From assembly GCF_932294415.1 (NCBI RefSeq), contig NC_065541.1, positions 55,468,290-55,532,289 on the forward strand: 64,000 bases of DNA, read 5' to 3'. The notes beneath the pieces were generated by a model. The model had not been told where the DNA came from. It worked only from the letters and a program-made list of their open reading frames with translations, and did not search any database. The position numbers were made by a program, and so were the translations under genes. Of the stretch, positions 61,641 to 64,000 are shown one piece after another (position 1 is the first letter of the stretch; the number at the start of each line of letters is the position of its first letter). This stretch comes from Quercus robur (taxonomy: Eukaryota; Streptophyta; Magnoliopsida; Fagales; Fagaceae).

Positions 61641-62697
61641 TGCAGTGACTTCGAATTTAGGTAGAATTATAAATATACAGCAACCCATAATATGAATATA
61701 TATATATATATATATACATATATATATAGTAATAGTACAAGCATGAATATAGATAATGGGGACAGTGAGCTTGCCTTGGGAGTTGGCACTGGATGATGAA
61801 ACGACGAGTTTGTCCTTGCTGATAATTTTACCTTGAAAGTTTGAAACCATTGTTCCAATCAGACCGTTTTTAATCTCGGCGGATTTTATCCTAGTACTGT
61901 TTCGATTTCTTTTATGTGCTTCAAATTACTTTTTTACTTTTTTTTTCCTAAAAATAGTTTGCATTTTGAATTTTATAGTACTGTTTCGATCACTCTTTAA
62001 TTTAATAAACTAGTCATTAGTCTGAGCAATGCATGAAAAAATTCAATAAAATATAAATAAAATTTAGATATAATACCTTATATTATATGCAAAGTTTCCG
62101 ATTAAGTGCAAAGTTGCAAACACATAACATTGTTTTGTGCTATATTGGTTAATGAAAACAAATATTTAAATTTAATTGGAAAACTCAGTGTACTACATCT
62201 AAGGTACTTAAGTGTTACGCATAATAAAATATAAACCAGTTACTAACCTCTATAAAGTAGTAGGGATGTGGTGAATGTGACGGCAACAATTATTGTCGGA
62301 GATAAAGAAAATTAATGACAAGAGATAATGTTAGGAGTTTCATTAGTGTGATTGCTTACTTGAAGTTGAGTTGGCTTTTTATTTGACATGACAAATTTTT
62401 ATTGGTCCAATTCATCTACATTGCAAAAATGGCATGTTAATAATTTGGGGTGATATGTTTCTAAAAAAAAAAAAAATGCAAGTGCTATGCCTCTAATTTT
62501 ATCTAAAAAATGATCTTCTCTCTTTTATTACTATATATAAATATGAAATTTAATAATTTTATTAGCTATTAATAATTTTTTTTATTATGATTGGTGAAAT
62601 ATTAAGTGTAAAATGTAAAATTTGATAATTATAGTAACTATTAATAAATATTTATTATGGGTGTGTTTTTCTATGAAACTAATATATAATTATGGTA

Positions 62698-62856
62698 CCA
62701 TTGCGCACCCTTTGTGCGGTGGTCACTCCACAAGTATAAATGCTTGTGGGTGTTGGGGTAAGAGCCGAGGTTCAAGTTTCCAAGAGGGAATTTCACACAC
62801 ATATACACTTAGATTAAGTTAGAGTCGAAATTCTATCTTGTATCAAAATATATATG
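62698..62856 (+). mobile_element. tRNA-derived SINE with 11-bp target duplication
   Basis: Contains box A TGTGCGGTGGTCACTCC, box B CGAGGTTCAAGTTTCC and the body TTCACACACATATACACTTA then TTCTATCTTGTATC. Flanked by TAATTATGGTA (62687-62697) and TAATCATGGTA (62857-62867), one mismatch. The element is nearly complete and well preserved. I recognise it as a family seen repeatedly in Fagaceae, from memory. Confidence 0.75.
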
Positions 62857-63108
62857 TAATCATGGTAATTATTCATGTATATATATATATATATATATTA
62901 TGATTGTGTTTTTCTATAAAATTATCTTTTTATTATTTAAAGAAAAATAATGTCACATTATTTTAATTGAATTTTTATATATAAAATATAATTAAACTCA
63001 ATTAAAAATATATATTAAAACACTGATGTATAAAATTGTGAGGCATAAAAAATTTATTAAAAAAATATTATGAGATCAATCAAAAGTCAATAGATTTGAA
63101 ATGGATTA

Positions 63109-63507
63109 TGTAGGGTCTCAGTTTGGGGCCCAAGCCCAACAAGATGGAGTCTCGGTCCAAAGGGCCCTGAAACAATGAATTTATAGAGAGTGAGTTACAA
63201 AACCGGGCCTTAACGAAGTAGATAAAGGCCAAGATTGGGCTAACCTCCAAATATCTACCTCATCCCTTTGAATTGGAAAAATTTAAAGGAAGAACCTCCA
63301 AATATCTACCTCATCCCCTTGGATTGAGAATATTTGGACATTAACAAGATCCTCTTGTGTCCAAGCGTTGTGTAGCCCAACCTTGGCCTCTATCTACTTC
63401 GCTAAGGCCCGATTCTGTAACCCATTCTCTACAAATTCGTTGTTTCAAGGCCCTTTGGACCAAGACTCCATACTTGTTGGGCTTGGGCCCCAAACCGAGA
63501 CCCTACA
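63109..63507. mobile_element. 399-bp palindromic LTR-like element with 5-bp duplication
   Basis: Begins TGTAGGGTCTCAGTTTGGGG and ends with the inverse CCCCAAACCGAGACCCTACA. Arms of ~134 bp are roughly 88% complementary by eye. GATTA flanks both sides (63104-63108 and 63508-63512). TG..CA ends and a 5-bp duplication are marks of retroviral-type integration. The right arm resembles the 3' end of the solo LTR at 53191-54008 (shared CTCTACAAATTC and GACCCTACA). The centre has a duplicated AACCTCCAAATATCTACCTC. Treated as an LTR-derived fossil. Confidence 0.75.
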
Positions 63508-64000
63508 GATTAAATTATACTCTTATTTTATATAAAAATATATACAATCTTATTGGGCTCACTTTATGTTAATCTTACATAAATACACCTTAATAATTAA
63601 TACTAGGAGAGTTTTACAATACATACCTTATTTTTATTTATCATACCTACCTAAGTTTAATAGATCATCAATTATTATAATAGCTCATCAATTATTATAA
63701 AATATTCATTAAATATAAGATAATATCCTATGTTATAAATTTATATATATTTTTCAAAATGAGTTATCAGAATACTTAAAAATGATCAATATATATATAT
63801 ACTGAAGAGGATAAAATATAAGCCTGACGGGCCTGTGGTAAATGGGCCTGTCGGATTGGAATTGTTGGGCTGATATAGAGATGATCCAACGCTCATGGAA
63901 GGCCCATCGTTGAAGGACATAGTAAGGGCCCTTGATCTAAGGTCTTTATCGCTCATTGCCTAAAACGCCCTAGAATCCCAATATGGGAATCCGAGCACAA

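Larger units (their letters stand above)
61860..64000. other. Gene-free right flank
   Basis: AT-rich DNA holding the SINE at 62698 and the palindromic element at 63109, with (TA)n at 62878-62899. The last ~180 bases (from 63820) turn GC-richer with repeated GGGCCTGT and GGCCC phrases. They may be the start of another LTR or repeat that continues past the window. Confidence 0.5.

Noticed and set aside
61735-61858. Minus-strand frame starting MVSNFQGKIISKDKLV as a first arginase exon
   Set aside because: It has no splice link to the arginase frame and no family match. A CT-rich untranslated exon at 61501 fits better.
1-64000. CRISPR arrays, operons, phage or plasmid features
   Set aside because: The DNA is plant nuclear, with spliced genes and plant transposons. 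No regularly spaced repeats of CRISPR type were seen.

Overview
This is nuclear DNA of a woody eudicot plant. Genes have many short exons, GT..AG introns full of A/T and transposon debris, and long AT-rich gaps. Several repeat families (a tRNA-derived SINE family, hAT and PIF/Harbinger MITEs, an ~800-bp LTR family) look like ones I associate with Fagaceae (oak, chestnut or beech). That placement rests on memory of repeat families and is only an inference.

Five host genes can be supported, all on the minus strand. They are chloroplast transketolase (5288-9105), the DNA-repair recombinase RAD51C (13173-17503), the HEMK2/MTQ2 release-factor methyltransferase (20122-20898), the organellar Gcp/OSGEPL-type t6A tRNA-modification protein (41235-48939) and mitochondrial arginase (54988-60330, with a 5' leader exon near 61501). 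Exons were traced by protein similarity and splice phase. Transketolase, OSGEPL and arginase join in frame throughout, and MTQ2 is intronless. RAD51C has one extra G in its fifth exon that breaks the frame. A broken fragment of an NRT1/PTR (NPF) transporter lies at 50103-50674.

The gene-free DNA is mostly mobile elements. The largest is an 11.46-kb PIF/Harbinger element (25638-37095) flanked by a 3-bp CTA duplication. It carries a degraded HARBI1-like transposase on the minus strand and, converging on it, a small gene on the plus strand coding for a GRF zinc finger, a coiled coil and a C-terminal membrane segment. A truncated L1, a Stowaway MITE and a 10-bp-type minisatellite lie inside it. 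To its left is a probable non-autonomous hAT (about 21175-24662) holding a foldback element. To its right is a ~1-kb block of CATACA-type microsatellite with alternating strand sense, ending in another hAT terminus.

Other repeats with clear boundaries include a 677-bp L1 tail with 21-bp target duplications in RAD51C intron 1, two solo LTRs of one family in opposite orientations (38882-39646 and 53191-54008), a 399-bp palindromic relative of that LTR family (63109-63507), a 463-bp Harbinger MITE (52266-52728), several SINEs, and three copies of one MITE family within 1.8 kb of the transketolase start. A perfect 70-bp palindrome lies at 1986-2055. The genes are unrelated housekeeping functions (carbon metabolism, DNA repair, translation termination, tRNA modification, nitrogen recycling). 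Nothing suggests they act as one system.
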